Positions 27,001 through 39,800 of a stretch of DNA of 64,000 nucleotides are shown here, piece after piece. The translations under genes and the position numbers were made by a program. The stretch is from contig VXCM01000234.1 of NCBI GenBank assembly GCA_014773175.1, positions 1-64,000 on the forward strand. The letters are read 5' to 3'. Position 1 is the first letter of the stretch. The number at the start of each line of letters is the position of its first letter. The notes beneath the pieces were generated by a model. That model saw only the letters and a list, made by a program, of their open reading frames with translations, did no database searches and was not told the DNA's origin. The DNA is from Lucifuga dentata (taxonomy: Eukaryota > Chordata > Actinopteri > Ophidiiformes > Bythitidae).

Positions 27001-27988
27001 AATGCTCTGTCTGAAACTGCATGTTACTCTGAACAAGTGGGTCAGAAAAATATGAAAAAGTAATGTGCATGCTGTGTCAAGAACCTTCTCAGAGTACACA
27101 CACACACACCCCATGTGCTGACAGTAGAGGCAGTATACATGCTCCTTTTTCAGCTCTGTTCAGTGTTTGGGCCTTATACTGATTTGGTTTATGAATATAA
27201 ATCAGTAAATGCAAAAATAGACTCATCTATGCTGAGAACTCATGTAGTTATGAGTTCCACATCCCAAATGAGTTGCACACAGGTTCTTATTATGTGTACA
27301 TCTGTGCATTGAAATGCACCTCATATCATAAGATGGCAATATAATCACACCTAGCCACATTAAAATCCAGGTGTAAATGCACCCAAGGCACATTTGGACA
27401 GATAATTTTTTAATTGCTCAGACACCCAGAGAGATGCATTGAGATGCATTGTAACTGGAAATGCTTCTCAAGGCCCAATATATAGTCACGATTACATTCT
27501 TAACAAAGTTTAAGACAACTAGAGCACAGTGAAATTCTGTGAAAGCAACCAGGCTGCATACAAGACCCTAAGACAAATTTTCTGGACTGCAGTTTTTACA
27601 CTTCCTAAAATGAATGAAACTCTAGAGGGAAACTGGTTTTGTGTCCCAAAACAATTTATCCTATTAACCTATTTCTGAGATATTTAGTAGGACACATGAT
27701 AAATTAGGCTAATATTGTGTATAAGGCAACTGATTGTCAATTTGGCCACCCAAAATCCTCTTCAGTAATCAATTAAAACAAAGGAGAAATCACATGAAAT
27801 TCCAGGTTAAAATAAAGTATTTTTGTCCATATGTCTCTTTTATTTCTTCCTCTCTCTCTATCTCCCTCCTCACTCTCACCCGGCTCACCCACTCCACTCC
27901 TCCCGCCACCTCTGATATGCATTCTGGAGCTGTGAGTGTGTGGACTAAGCTAGTCAGAGTCTCGAAGGCTTTGAGTTCTCAGATGGCT

Positions 27989-28117
27989 TGAGTTTATCCC
28001 CGCAGCCTCTTCACCCCCCTCTGTCACCCTTCTTACCACAGTCAGAAAGGGTNTGAGTTTATCCCCGCAGCCTCTTCACCCCCCTCTGTCACCCTTCTTA
28101 CCACAGTCAGAAAGGGT
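27989..28117. other. Assembly artefact: 64-nt direct repeat around an N
   Basis: Bases 27989-28052 and 28054-28117 are identical, with a single N at 28053. Confidence 0.9.
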
Positions 28118-28812
28118 AAATAATGCACAACCAAGTTGCCACAAAGATAAAGCTTATTTTTCCCATTACGCAATAAACCTGAGACCCACACTCAGCACGA
28201 GGAAAAAGCAATATTCCACTAAAAACACTCCTGATAAATTTATAAGAACATGCTGCAAAGCTAACTCTATAAATGTTTTACCAAATTGCACAGTGCTTGT
28301 TATATGGAAGCAAAAAAAAAAAAAGGNGGAGAGGGAAAAAAGACAGTAAAGGGAAATGTCCAGCATGGAGATTTTTTTTTTTTACAAGATTTGATGAAAA
28401 ATACCCTCATTGTATGAATAGTATTCCAGTACTCCATTTATAATCAATTTTCATCTACGAACAGATTTTATAGGGCAGAATTGTTTTCTTTTCCAGAAAT
28501 TATTTATGAGTTCTTTAGACAAAAAGAGATTTTTCAAGTGTTGGCAGACATATAGATTTCCCTGTTGCAATGGCAAGAAGCCAGCACTGATTTTTCAAAC
28601 CTTTTGTTTGATGTTAGAAATGTGTGTTTGAAAGCCTTTACTAGCAAGTATATAGCCAAATCTCGTTTTGTTTCAGTATCAAGGAATGGACTGTTCCATG
28701 TTTCCCATGTTGATTTTCTGTACTATCATCTTGTGCTGTGGCATAGCTTTCCTTCTTTGTACTTACAGTTCAGGGTTTGTATGTTCTTTTCCCGTGTGTA
28801 CAGCAGAAGACA

Positions 28813-28813
<1 letters not shown>

Positions 28814-28866
<53 letters not shown>
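28814..28866. repeat. (CA)n microsatellite
   Basis: About 26 uninterrupted CA units in the intron, likely polymorphic. Confidence 0.95.
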
Positions 28867-28867
<1 letters not shown>

Positions 28868-30405
28868 ACAGCAGTTAAGTATAAACCTGAGTGCATGGCT
28901 GAGGATGGGCTATACAACCTATAGCCATTACAACATACCTCCTCCTCCTCCTCTGCTTCTGACTTTTGAAATCATTCACATCATTCTGTTTAATTTGAAA
29001 CCTGCATCATCCATCTGACAATGGCACTTTTCAAGATTTCTTTTTTTGTTTGTTTTTTAACAGTGATGACATTATTATGTTTCCTGTGTGGAGTAGGGTT
29101 CTTTTTCTGCATCTATTTTATACATCAAACCTTGCCATTTCTCAGAGAAAAACATTAGTTCTTCTTGTTGCCATTTCAAAAATAGATGATTCACTTATCT
29201 AGTATCTCTCAAAATTGCATATCGCCAACAGTTCCCATGCAGAACTCCAGTTCCACCCACTATTTCCATGAATATATCTTAGATAATTTCCAATTCCATT
29301 AACTCAAAGTGACATTTACATGAAAATAAACAATTAGCTGTTTATTTTAAAGCTTTTAAAGCTACATTTTGACCTCAACCCTGTCATCACAGGGTGGACA
29401 TCAATGTATTTATTGGACCCATTAGTTACATACACACCCTTAACGGTTAGTAGAAAAATCAATTAAAGTGTAAAATAGTGAGCCCTCAAACCCAGCAGGT
29501 CATATAACTGCTTAGTTCTTTCTCACCTGCTGTAAACTTTGAGTGGAACAAACTCCTGCATGTCCTTAACAGTGCATGGTTTATCTCTTAATGTTCTGAT
29601 CACAGAGAATGTAAGATAACTCAAGGCTACCAAGGAAAGCCCATGTATGGAGGCTGTGCAATCTAGAGAGCATTAATGCTGTGCAGCCATATTGGAGGTA
29701 CTTAACTATCAGGAGGAGGAGGAGGAGGATGTAGAGCGATAAAGTGCAGGTAGGAAAGCAAGGGTGAAAGAGCGCGTGAGGATTATAAATGCAGTGGATG
29801 AAAAGGTCATGCAGACTGATCCTGGGGGATTGAGACTGTTAAAGTCATAGAATGGACGCTTATCCTGATCAAGAGCGCATGTTTCTGTGCAGCTCACATC
29901 TGTAATCCCTGAATGATAAATGCCTGGATGTCACCAGCCAGCATCAGCCAAAAATATTACAGTCTGTCCATTATATTGGCAAAATGATTTTATCGGCTGA
30001 TATCAGTTTATGACAGATGCAGCAGTATCAGTGTATAATAGCAGATATGCAAAAAACAAGAAATATTAATAAGATTATATCTTCCATATTGCATTACATG
30101 ATATGAGATTGTTACAGGCTAGCATTCTCACATCATTTCCTTATGTCCCTACACCTGCATGGCGTTATGTATAGCAGCTCTGCTGGTGATTGTGGCCCAC
30201 GGGGCAGGTAAAGTGCTGTGTTGTTGCAGAAGGTTGACAGAGCAGTAAAGCAGGAGTGGGCCTTCCCTTCACACAGCGGCCATTACTCTAAATCANTCCT
30301 CCTCCTCCTTCCCTCTCTCTTTGACCTCTGCTAACATCCGCTGACCTGGAAAATATCTGGTGAGTCCAAGCCACCGAGAGCAGTGCTGGCCCTTACTACG
30401 CCTGC

Positions 30406-30532
30406 AAACAGCAGAAATATTGAGCCAATTACAAGATTATTATCTGGTGGTAGTGGCAGGGGAACACTNAAACAGCAGAAATATTGAGCCAATTACAAGA
30501 TTATTATCTGGTGGTAGTGGCAGGGGAACACT
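30406..30532. other. Assembly artefact: 63-nt direct repeat around an N
   Basis: Bases 30406-30468 and 30470-30532 are identical around an N at 30469. A further N at 30296, before a TCC-rich run, has no such flanking repeat. Confidence 0.9.
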
Positions 30533-33500
30533 GTGGGAGTGTATTTATGCCTGCCAGGGCTCCCTGCTGGAAGGGGAAAAATGAATCAAAGGCTTGTGGG
30601 GGAGAAGTGGACATGCCCACTTGCTTCTTTGTCTTTACAACTCTCGTCAATTGACAGATACTGGCACTGATCCAAGCTCTTTCTAAGATAACACCAGGAA
30701 ATGACCTATTCTGAGCTGATCGCTTGTTAGTTTTTTACTTCTTCCTGATTCATATGTCATACTGTCATATTGTGTGTGCACTCTATTTGCAGTAAATAAG
30801 ACCTTATGGTGCATTTGCGTGCACCTCTTTAGGCATTTATATAACAGGCAGACGTGAGTCACTGCCTGTATATGAAGACAAAGTTAGTTTTGTGAGTGAA
30901 ATGTGAGCAGTGGGGAAACGAAAGAAGTGATGCATCAGGCGCTTTATTCCAAAGTGGCTATTTTATAGACGTCTACAATGAACACATTGAGTGATGTATT
31001 GCACTGTTACTGTGTCCACTGGAATTTTGTTTTAATAGGGAATAGAGTTGCTTGAATGAATCCTGGCATCCTATTCCGCTTAGTTAGTTCCATATGGAAG
31101 ACCAAAGTACATGTACTGTATTCTGTCATGTACCCAATCCTTGGCTATTTGTTTACTATGTTATACATTTCTTACTCATCTTAAAGAAATTTTTGTTTTC
31201 TTCATGCCAAAGCAATGAATTTGATTTAAAGAAAGACTTGGGTTCATGAGCTGTTTCTTATTTGGCTTCAGATCTGTGTATGTTTCATGAGTGGATCCTG
31301 CTGCCTGTGTTTCATGGATCAGTGTGCTTCGGGAGTCGTATTTTAGCAGCATGATGAAGACATCAAAGCAGAATCTGGAACTGCAGTAAATCTCAGACAC
31401 TTGGAAGGTTTGACTTCTGTTACATCACCTACCCTGCCAATAAAGTTTCATTGGGAAGAACTTTAAGCTTCTGCTGCAGAATGGAAAGAAATACTCCTGT
31501 GTTATTCACATACTGTAACACCAAGCACTCTGTTGTCTTACCCATCCAAAACACCCAAAGCTTTTTGTTCACATGACACAAGAGTGCATGTTTAAATTTC
31601 AATTTCCTAGTTTTCAGAAAAAGATGAACTTTAACCAGTGTCATTTCTATTGACTGTATATCAATCTGACCATATAAACATGCACATTTGAACACACACA
31701 CACACTCCTCACTGACCCTAAAAATTCCCCTAGCATGGCCTTGCCTTGCAACACCACACCACCGTAAGCATGCAGACCATACCACACTGATGTATTCTAT
31801 CAAATATGGATGCTTCCTTTAGAACAAGCTCATTTCTTTTTTTTATAACACAATAATATTGTCTTTTGCATCATAAATTTATGGTGTATTTGGGTTGTTT
31901 CAGTAACACCCAAAAGCCCTGTGCTTCCAAAGCCCATCCCGTCAATATGCAGGAAGACAACCTGCATGACAGCATCTGGGATCCCTGTTTATCAATAATT
32001 AGTCTCTATGTGCTTTATTATTGATAAGTCAGCTTTGTTGCAGTCTCAGATGGATTTGTGACCTGGGTTTGTTTTACAGCACCATGCAGTCTCACTCTGG
32101 ACTTTGAGTTCATGCTACCCAGGCAGTGGTTCAGAGCTAATATAAGAGGAAGGGAACTTGTTCTTTTTCCTCCCAGGACAGCTGTAATAGAGGTCACAGA
32201 TACTGAGAGCACGGAGGTTGTGGTGGCGGTCAATGTTACTGGCTGCTGTCCGAACATTATCACACCTGTGTTACTGCTCTTGCTCTTATCGATGGCTTCC
32301 TGTGTCTCCCCGTGTCCTGACCTTGTGGTCTGTGGCTTACTGATTAGATCCACTTAGAATTCTCAGCCAAAGACTGGAGGCATTTGTTGACTTTGCCCAT
32401 AACATTTGAAATAAACGGACACACAGCACTGCTTCACCCATGGCTTTTAGATCTATTTCACTTCAAAAAGCAGGTTTCATTTCACATTATTTAATGCATG
32501 TTTTGAAATGTGCATTAAAACTCTTTTGTTGAAATTTCCCCCAAAAAGCTGAAGTATTCAATAAAATACAATAAAAAGGTCATGAGCTACCAGAGTTTAT
32601 GCTCTAATAACTATGAAATCTAATGAAATCTAATTGTCACTAGTTGATGGAAATACACAGTTTTGTATTTTATTTTGCACTTATTTTTAGAAATTCACTT
32701 AAAACCTGCACTGACCTCAACCAATAACTGTTGTTAAACACAAACCAACATAAGATGGCTGCTTTCAGACTGATTAAGTTACACGTCTAACCTAAAAATA
32801 ACCATCCCAGCAGAAAGTTGTATCTTTAATTTTGCAACTTCTGGAGTGGAAAGACATTGTTGAGTGTTGACTGATACGGCACAAGGCCATCGGTGAAACC
32901 AGCTGTTACATTCATCCTAACAGCTGCTGTTTTTTTTAGAAAGCGTGTGTAAAGCTTGGCCTCAGAAAAGATCTGTGTCCTCCGTCTCATTTACTTCTGT
33001 GTATGTTAAACAGAGCATGATTGTTTACCAGCCTATTTGCAAGGCAGAAAATGGTGCCCATCAGTAAGAGGCTTGGTGGCAGGAAGAAGCTGTTTCACTG
33101 AGTTGGTGTGAGTCCTGCACTACTGTGTTAAGTATTCCTATAAACAACAACTCAATTGAGTCTTGTTCCATCTCCACATCTGCAAAAGGTCTGAGATCCT
33201 CCGTCTATAGGGTCCCAGTAGTGTCATGGGCAGCAAACTGCATCTACCCTGGGAGCAGCCTGGACCACTTTGTCAGCGGCAGTCCTTGCTTTAAGCAGCA
33301 CCAGCCAAACAGATGAATAATTAACTGTTGCATTCTGTACTTTGTTGAATTTTAAAGCTGCATTCTGCAGAGGCTCTAAATGGCAGAGGGAGGACACGTT
33401 AATCATTCATGGGGTGCTTTTACTCGCTTTGCTTAAGGTCGCCTTCCTGAAGGTGCTCAGGCCAAAGGAAAGAGGAGAAAGAGAAGTGAGAGACATGGCT

Positions 33501-33590
33501 GAATGGATTAGCTGCTATGAACTTTTCTAAGTGACAAAAAAAGGACTCAAGCACACAAGAAGCAGTTTTACCAAACAGAATGTTCTTGTG

Positions 33591-33650
33591 TTAGACTGGT
33601 GAACTGTCCAGAGTAAATCCTAGGTATTAAGAATAGATGGATGGAAAATG
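33591..33650 (+). mobile_element. Internally deleted 3' tail of a teleost SINE/LINE-type repeat
   Basis: The segment reads ACTGGTGAACTGTCCAGAG and then, after missing the middle of the usual tail, runs to AGATGGATGG. The same family appears near-complete at 55371-55590 and in reverse at 36746-36834. Identification is from familiarity with this common fish repeat; the copy is short and decayed. Confidence 0.5.
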
Positions 33651-34440
33651 CACCGACAAATGTTACAGTTTGTGGTTTCTCTAGCTGAATTGTGTTGCCG
33701 TAAATATTTGAAGTGGGGTTTATGGGTGTACTTTTCATCACCAGGATTCAATTTCATAGAGGTGAGCACGTTTATAGTATCAGACTGAGTTCTGACTTCA
33801 CTGTGTCCGGACTGCTCAAGTCGAACTGTTTATGTCACCTAATTTTCCAAATCATGTATCAAGTAAATACAATGTTACACCCTTGCAGTGGGGAATTGCA
33901 GCGTTGAAATAGTTTTTTGATGTCGTTCCACCAATTGTTGCAAGTGATGAAAGACAGGAAGGTGATCAATTATGCTGAGGGGTCTAGTCAGCTCAAGTAT
34001 CAATATTTTATAACCAGCAAATCCATAGTAAGGGTAGAGATCGACATTCTACTCTCATATGGTGTGAAAATAATTCCCCTTTTTCAAATGCACCCAGGAG
34101 AACACCTCTTTTAATTTCATAAACCCTTAGGCTACATTGAAGAGTACTTGATGAAGCATCTGAATACACGCCTCTTGGCAGTTAATTGACCTTAGAGGGA
34201 AAAGACATCAGATAGAGATCAAATAAATAAACTACTACAACCAAGCTGTTTCAAGTGTTATTCTTGATTGATTGGATTCTTAAATTTTTGATGACATAGC
34301 CCGAGTTCATCCAGCTGTAGTGTTTATTGTAATAAGGGCATTTGTACTGAGAGTGAATCAGCATGTTTCAGTCAGGACTGTAGTTCAAACAAATTTCTCA
34401 TTTCCTTTTTTGTTTTTTCTCTTTACTCTACTTTTCTCAG

Positions 34441-35198
34441 GGAGCTGATGCCAAAGACCTTGGAGGGCCAGATTACCATGGAAAAAACTCCCAGCTACTT
34501 TGTGACCAGAGAGGCTCCAGCCAGAATCTCCACCATGTCCTGGGACACCAAGCTGATTGTGGTGGTGAGGGATCCTGTCACCAGAGCTATCTCAGATTAC
34601 ACGCAGACNGGGACACCAAGCTGATTGTGGTGGTGAGGGATCCTGTCACCAGAGCTATCTCAGATTACACGCAGACTCTGTCTAAGAAGCCTGACATTCC
34701 CTCCTTTGAGAGTCTCACCTTTAAAAACAGGACTACGGGGCTCATTGACACCTCGTGGAGTGCAATCCAGATCGGCATCTATGCCAAGCACCTAGACAAC
34801 TGGCTTCAGTATTTCCCCATGGATCAGATCCTGTTTGTGAGCGGCGAACGGCTGATAAGCGACCCAGCTGGAGAGCTGGGCCGGGTGCAGGACTTTCTGG
34901 GTCTCAAGAGGATCATCACAGACAAACACTTTTACTTCAATCAGACCAAGGGGTTCCCATGTCTCAAAAAGGCAGAGGGTAGCAGCAAACCCCACTGCCT
35001 GGGCAAAACCAAAGGGCGGACGCACCCAAACATTGACCCTANGAGGGTAGCAGCAAACCCCACTGCCTGGGCAAAACCAAAGGGCGGACGCACCCAAACA
35101 TTGACCCTAAGGTGGTCCAGAGGCTACGAGACTTCTACCGTCCCTTCAACATGAAGTTCTATCAGATGACAGGGCAGATTTTTGGCTGGGAAGACTGA
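34441..35198 (+). CDS. hs3st3b1: Heparan sulfate glucosamine 3-O-sulfotransferase 3-like, coding exon 2 (two artefactual insertions)
   Basis: This exon encodes residues 186-392 of the HS3ST3-type enzyme, following a pyrimidine-rich tract and CAG acceptor. Seen in order are the ELMP junction (187-190), MEKTPSYF (199-206), the 3'-phosphate-binding segment [14 protein letters not shown] (226-239, with Arg229 and Ser237), [20 protein letters not shown] (298-317), the cysteine pair Cys337/Cys349 expected to form a disulfide, and GKTKGRTHP (351-359). N-glycosylation sequons lie at Asn259 and Asn330. The wording matches HS3ST3A1/3B1 rather than HS3ST2 or HS3ST4. As given, the frame is broken by two 68-nt insertions (N plus repeated copy, 34609-34676 and 35042-35109). 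Ignoring them leaves 622 coding bases, and the frame runs cleanly to TGA at 35196-35198. Total length is 392 residues, against about 390 and 406 in human 3B1 and 3A1. Residue 220 is Trp, where the human paralogues have Lys from memory. Confidence 0.95.
34542..34676. other. Assembly artefact in coding exon: 67-nt direct repeat around an N
   Basis: Bases 34542-34608 and 34610-34676 are identical with an N at 34609. The extra 68 bases would shift the reading frame and duplicate the PAPS 3'-phosphate-binding segment. Removing one copy restores the conserved protein, so this is a join error, not a mutation. Confidence 0.95.
34975..35109. other. Second assembly artefact in coding exon: 67-nt direct repeat around an N
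   Basis: Bases 34975-35041 and 35043-35109 are identical with an N at 35042. The insertion duplicates the stretch around Cys349 and shifts the frame. Deleting one copy gives an uninterrupted C-terminus. Confidence 0.95.
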
Positions 35199-35610
35199 CT
35201 TTTTCTCAGTGAAATCGATGACTGGCAGAAATATGGCCTGAATCAGCCACAGCACTAAAACGTGTCTGTGACCGAAGAGAATGAGGCCAAATCTTCCCTC
35301 AGATATGCAATATTTTACTGTTACATTTTTCATCATGAGAGATGCCTCAAATGCAATTTCGCACAAGATGTTATTGAGAAAGCATTGAGTTGTATCATAT
35401 GTTTCTCCCTGCCCTGTCAGGAGAACGTGTATTTTTCTGTTTGACAGAAGTTATATTATGCAGTGTTTCTGAAGAAAAATCAATTAAAACACACTTTGCC
35501 CAGAGGTTTTGGATAAAAGCCATTAATACTAAGTTATTTGATGCCATATTTTAAACATACATAGCTGCCTCCCAAGTTTAACATTTTCTTCCAAAAGATT
35601 TAGAAAAGAT

Positions 35611-35640
35611 AAAAAAAAAAAAAANAAAAAAAAAAAAAAA
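35611..35640. repeat. Poly-A split by one N
   Basis: Fourteen A, an N at 35625, then fifteen A, within the probable 3'UTR. The true length is unresolved, and it could be misread as a poly(A) tail in cDNA priming. Confidence 0.85.
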
Positions 35641-36447
35641 TATGTATTTTTGAAATGTATTTATTTGAGAAACAAGACGTATGTATTAGAGATTTGTTTT
35701 ATATTCTGATCTAAACTCATGTTATCCTCATTAATTTCTGGTCTTCCAAATTCACACACTTGTTTCCACTTAGTTTTCAGTTCCAGCACTGTCAGTTTGT
35801 TATTGCGAACGTTGTTCCCCCACCTTCACTTAATGAAGTTACAGGGCAAAGATAGCACTCGCTGTTATTCAAGCAGCAGCGACTCCGGTGTAGGGAACAG
35901 ACCTCCAGAGGGTCGACCCAAAGCAGGACTCAAATTTCCTCAACATGCCTTCTTGTGAATTGAATACACTTGATGTCACTGGCCTTCCTTGCCTTTAGGC
36001 AACATGTGTAAGGAAGTCTCTTTTAAACCAGAGAGCATGAGAACAATGACTAACTGTTCCTAATTTCTCTCGCTTCTATCACGAGAAACTTTCTAAAAGC
36101 AGATGTGCCTCAAAAAAGCAACATATTCTGTTTTGTTTTTTTTTTATGTGAGCACCTAATATTATTTTGTTTGTGTGTGTGTGTGTGACGCTCAGAGCTT
36201 GTCAGGTTTTTTTTTAGTTTTAATTCCCCCCAAAAAGGGGAAGTTTTCAGTGTTTATTTTAAATATTAAAAATAGGTGAAAATCAAAGTTCAAATATCTG
36301 TAATATAAAAATCCAGGTGGAAGACAGAATATAAAAATAGTGTTTGCAGCACAAACCATTTAACCCTTTTTTTTGTGGTTATTGTAATGGTTCTGGTACA
36401 TACTTTCTGCCAACTAGAGGATCTAATTTTCCATAGACTACAGGAAA

Positions 36448-36488
36448 CTTATGTGTTGTGGCAACTGAATGTTGCCACAACACATAAG
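36448..36488 (+). other. Perfect hairpin with 18-bp arms in the probable 3'UTR
   Basis: The left arm CTTATGTGTTGTGGCAAC (36448-36465) is the exact reverse complement of 36471-36488, with a five-base loop TGAAT. The string TGTGGCAACTGAA then recurs directly downstream (36490-36502). The stem does not extend beyond 18 pairs, short for a typical microRNA precursor. A local template-switch mutation or a structured 3'UTR element are the plausible explanations. Confidence 0.9.
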
Positions 36489-36623
36489 CTGTGGCAACTG
36501 AAAACCATCTAAACCTGATTTCCTTTAATTTTTTTTTTTTTTTATGAAAATCTGTATGTTATCAATCTAACTGTGTTGTTAGTTACTTAATTTAAAGTTG
36601 TAGGATTTTTTTAGAGTCATTTG

Positions 36624-36629
36624 AATAAA
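36624..36629 (+). terminator. Canonical AATAAA polyadenylation signal
   Basis: AATAAA about 1.43 kb after the stop codon, in an AT-rich setting. It is the best candidate for the distal polyadenylation site of the sulfotransferase transcript; cleavage would be expected 10-30 bases downstream. Confidence 0.5.
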
Positions 36630-36745
36630 AGATGCTATATGCAAATATTTTGAGACAGGCCTTTACATATTATATACTGTATTTTTTTTTTTACATCTCT
36701 CATGGCAGTTGGCCCTGGAGAGAACTTGAAGTCCACAAAAATTAA

Positions 36746-36834
36746 TGTCCATCCATCTATTCTCCATGCCATGTGTAGGGTTGTGGGGGCTGGAGCAAAT
36801 CCTGGCATTCATGGGGGTGAGAGTCAGGGTATAA
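36746..36834 (-). mobile_element. Reverse-oriented fragment of a teleost SINE/LINE-type repeat tail
   Basis: The fragment runs from CCATCCATC through GGGGGCTGGAGCAAATCCTGGCATTCATGGGGGTGAGAG in blocks matching the reverse of the common fish tail (ending GGATGGATGG). It lies just beyond the predicted gene end, next to a poly-T with N. Confidence 0.6.
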
Positions 36835-36860
36835 GTGTTGCAGCCCAGCCCTTTTCGTTC

Positions 36861-36893
36861 TTTTTTTTTTTTTTTTNTTTTTTTTTTTTTTTT
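36861..36893. repeat. Poly-T split by one N
   Basis: Sixteen T, an N at 36877, then sixteen T, directly after the reversed repeat fragment. Confidence 0.85.
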
Positions 36894-39800
36894 AACATCC
36901 CTAAACAGAGGAGCTAGGTGCAACCACTTATCACCAACTTACATTGCTGTCCAAACATAACTGAGCAGTTTACATCACCAATCCCTGACTCTAACAATTT
37001 CCAGCAACTCTCACATGACTGTCATGTGACCCCAAGAGTCACCTGACCCAAGGTGTGAATGATGTTCAGAGGATAAGAGCCGATTTACTTACTCTACAAC
37101 ACTTCCTGCCTGTTTTCTTATCTCTATTTTTTCACCTTCACATATCATCTCTGTTTATCTCTGTCCAGCTTGCAGGGCAGAATGTCAAAGGAGGATCCAA
37201 AGCTTTATTTTGGCTCTCAGTGTCCTCAAAGAATCAGTGCTGTGTTTTTCTAGGAATCCAATTAGAATTTGCTAATGTGTTTGCATAACAGGGTCGAAAT
37301 CGTTACATCTTGTAAATGTTTCTAGCCCTCAAATTTGATTTCTCCCCAGATTCTGTCACTTCTCTCCTCCTGCACCTGCGTGTTTTTCCTTTTAGCCTTT
37401 TCCTCCTGCTCTACTGATTGAGTTGAATAAATGGATTCAACCTGTCATACTGGCAGGCACTTAGCAGCCATGATGAGGAGAAAATCTGTTGAAATGCTAC
37501 AAATTTGTGAAGCGTCTTCCTGCTGATTGTCAGTGTGTTGAAATTATGTTGTGACTCTAATAACCTATACCGACAGGCAGCAGAGGGAGGAAGGAGATGC
37601 TGATGTTCATTTGTTGACTAGTGCAATTTGCTTGTTATTTCTTCCTGAGTGGGTCAGTGGGGCCTTTTCAGTGAAGGTTTGTCAAAGTAATAAACAGAGA
37701 CAGTTTTTGTCTTCCCCGCTCAATTCTCTGAAGGGTAGCTAAGTATGAAAGAGAAAATGAAACGGCAACATCTGCTGCGGGACAGCGCCTATGGACCACC
37801 CCTGTCAGAGAGCATTCAGCTCAATATCAGTGGTGTGGACCTGGAGAGAACTTGAAGTCTGTCTATTGAAAAACGGCTGACCGCATGTGGTGGTTTTGTA
37901 AGGGTGGGGCGAGCTGCTGCAGAAAGACAGGAATTTCTGGTAGTCTCTCAAATCTTTTTGATCCTCTCTTTCTTCGCCTCTTATTTTTGCCCTTTAATGC
38001 TGCTTTTATTCAATCCGACGATTTGGCTTCACTCTCGTTATAGCACTCATGCAAGCACACGCATGTATGGTTGATGCATGCATGTTTTTCTAAGGCAGCA
38101 GCTAGTGCTCAGAAGCACCTGTGTGGGGTCACCTGTGCACGATTAGTTTGCCTCCACCTCTGAACTCGAGCCTCCAAAACCTCCAGTCACAGACCCTCTT
38201 TCTACACACACATACATAAGTCTGTCTTTGCACACAAATATAGCACATTACATACTCAAAAGCGGTTCAATACCCACCAGCACTTACAAAAAACAAGGTT
38301 CCGCATGTGTGTGTGTGCTTGCATGTGAAGAGCCTTGAGCATTGTATAGGCCATTTAAAATGATGAAGTCAAGGGATTAGAGAGATTTCTCTGAATAAGA
38401 CAGAACACACCCAGATATACACTCAACATCTTTGATTCTAATCACACACTTATATCACATGCAAACATGGCTTCACACTGTATAAAACACATGCAAAATC
38501 ATTCAGTCACTGACACACGCACTGATCCAGAGCGGTCCATCACACACAAACACAGCCGTCACCCACCCCTGCCCTGCGGTGGGACACGGAGGGGATCAGA
38601 CCTCTGTTTTTACTGGATCTCAGAGGAGAAGCCCTTAATCCCTGGCCTAGTCTGAGCAAATATCTCCACCAGGCACGCTCCACGCACAGCCTTAATCAAA
38701 ACAGCCAAAGGGAGGACTGAGTCGCACTTTCAGTTCCAAGTTTGTTTTATCGTGGACCGTGTATCTTAAAGAGAAATCTTAAAACTTCAAAGCACAATTT
38801 GAAGTCTTATCTGATATACTGTGGCCAGATGCAAGATACCTGTGTTTAATCCTTAGCCTGCAGGCAGGTGAACAAATGTACCATACATTGAACATACTGT
38901 AGAGTATATCACACATTTAACAACAAACACTGCATCTCCTCAGAAAATCAGCATTACGTATCACATATAAAGTGCCTGCAGACTATCTTCTTATGTACCT
39001 CTTATGTAGAGGATTCACATTCTAATGAATCTCTACATTCATTTTGGGCCAACAGCTTCCACATTGTAGATTTGCTTCAATGTGACAGAATAGAGGGATT
39101 GTGGCCTGCAAAAGATGTAAAGAGAGAAATGTTTAGCTACACTGCAGAAAAACTGTTGGTTTTAAGTTTAAAGACATTCTCATGAAAATGACCAATTGTT
39201 TGTTCGTGATGAAAAGGCATTTCACCAATGGCTTGCATGCTAGTAATAAAAAGACAGACCGCTCTTTGAACTGTCACTTCTGTGACCCAAGTACAGCAGA
39301 CAACACACAAAATTAGCAATTAAGATTGTCTGGGAGTAGGACTCTTTCCAGACATGTGTGTTTTGACTTCGAAGTTTTCACGCATCTTTCCTTAGGAGAG
39401 CCTTCTTCAAAGCACTGCTGCTTTTCAAAGGGTGATAATTGATCTTGACACATGATTAAAGATGGATTCGTGTTAAGCTCAAATTTTCCTTCCCGTGGAT
39501 GAAAAGCAGGGTGACAGGACTCCAAAACAAGAAGGCCGGATCATCTGTGGGTAGAGCTGGAATAAGAGAGGAGAGGCTTGTTCTTTTAGTCTAAGGATCT
39601 GCCGGCCCTGCCACTCCATGCTGCAACACAGTCACACAATCAGAAATATGCATGACCGAGCACTCCCTCACATTTTCTTGTTTGTTCTTTATGAGACATT
39701 TTTCAGTGATTTCTTGGGTTATTTTTTACAAAGATAATTTCTCAACACCGTGTACGTTAACCCTGACAGGAAGGTGAGGCAGTGCATATACTTTTATTTC

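Larger units (their letters stand above)
35199..36650 (+). other. Probable 3'UTR of the HS3ST3-type gene
   Basis: There is no coding signal after the TGA. An ATTAAA at 35483-35488 could give a short 3'UTR. A canonical AATAAA at 36624-36629 suggests a long form of about 1.45 kb. The stretch is AT-rich with an AU-rich ATTTATTT at 35659-35666, a poly-A tract interrupted by N (35611-35640), a short GT run near 36175 and a perfect hairpin at 36448-36488. The extent is inferred from signals only. Confidence 0.5.

Noticed and set aside
36448..36488. MicroRNA precursor reading of the 3'UTR hairpin
   Set aside because: An 18-bp perfect stem with no extension is shorter than normal precursors, and perfect pairing is atypical.
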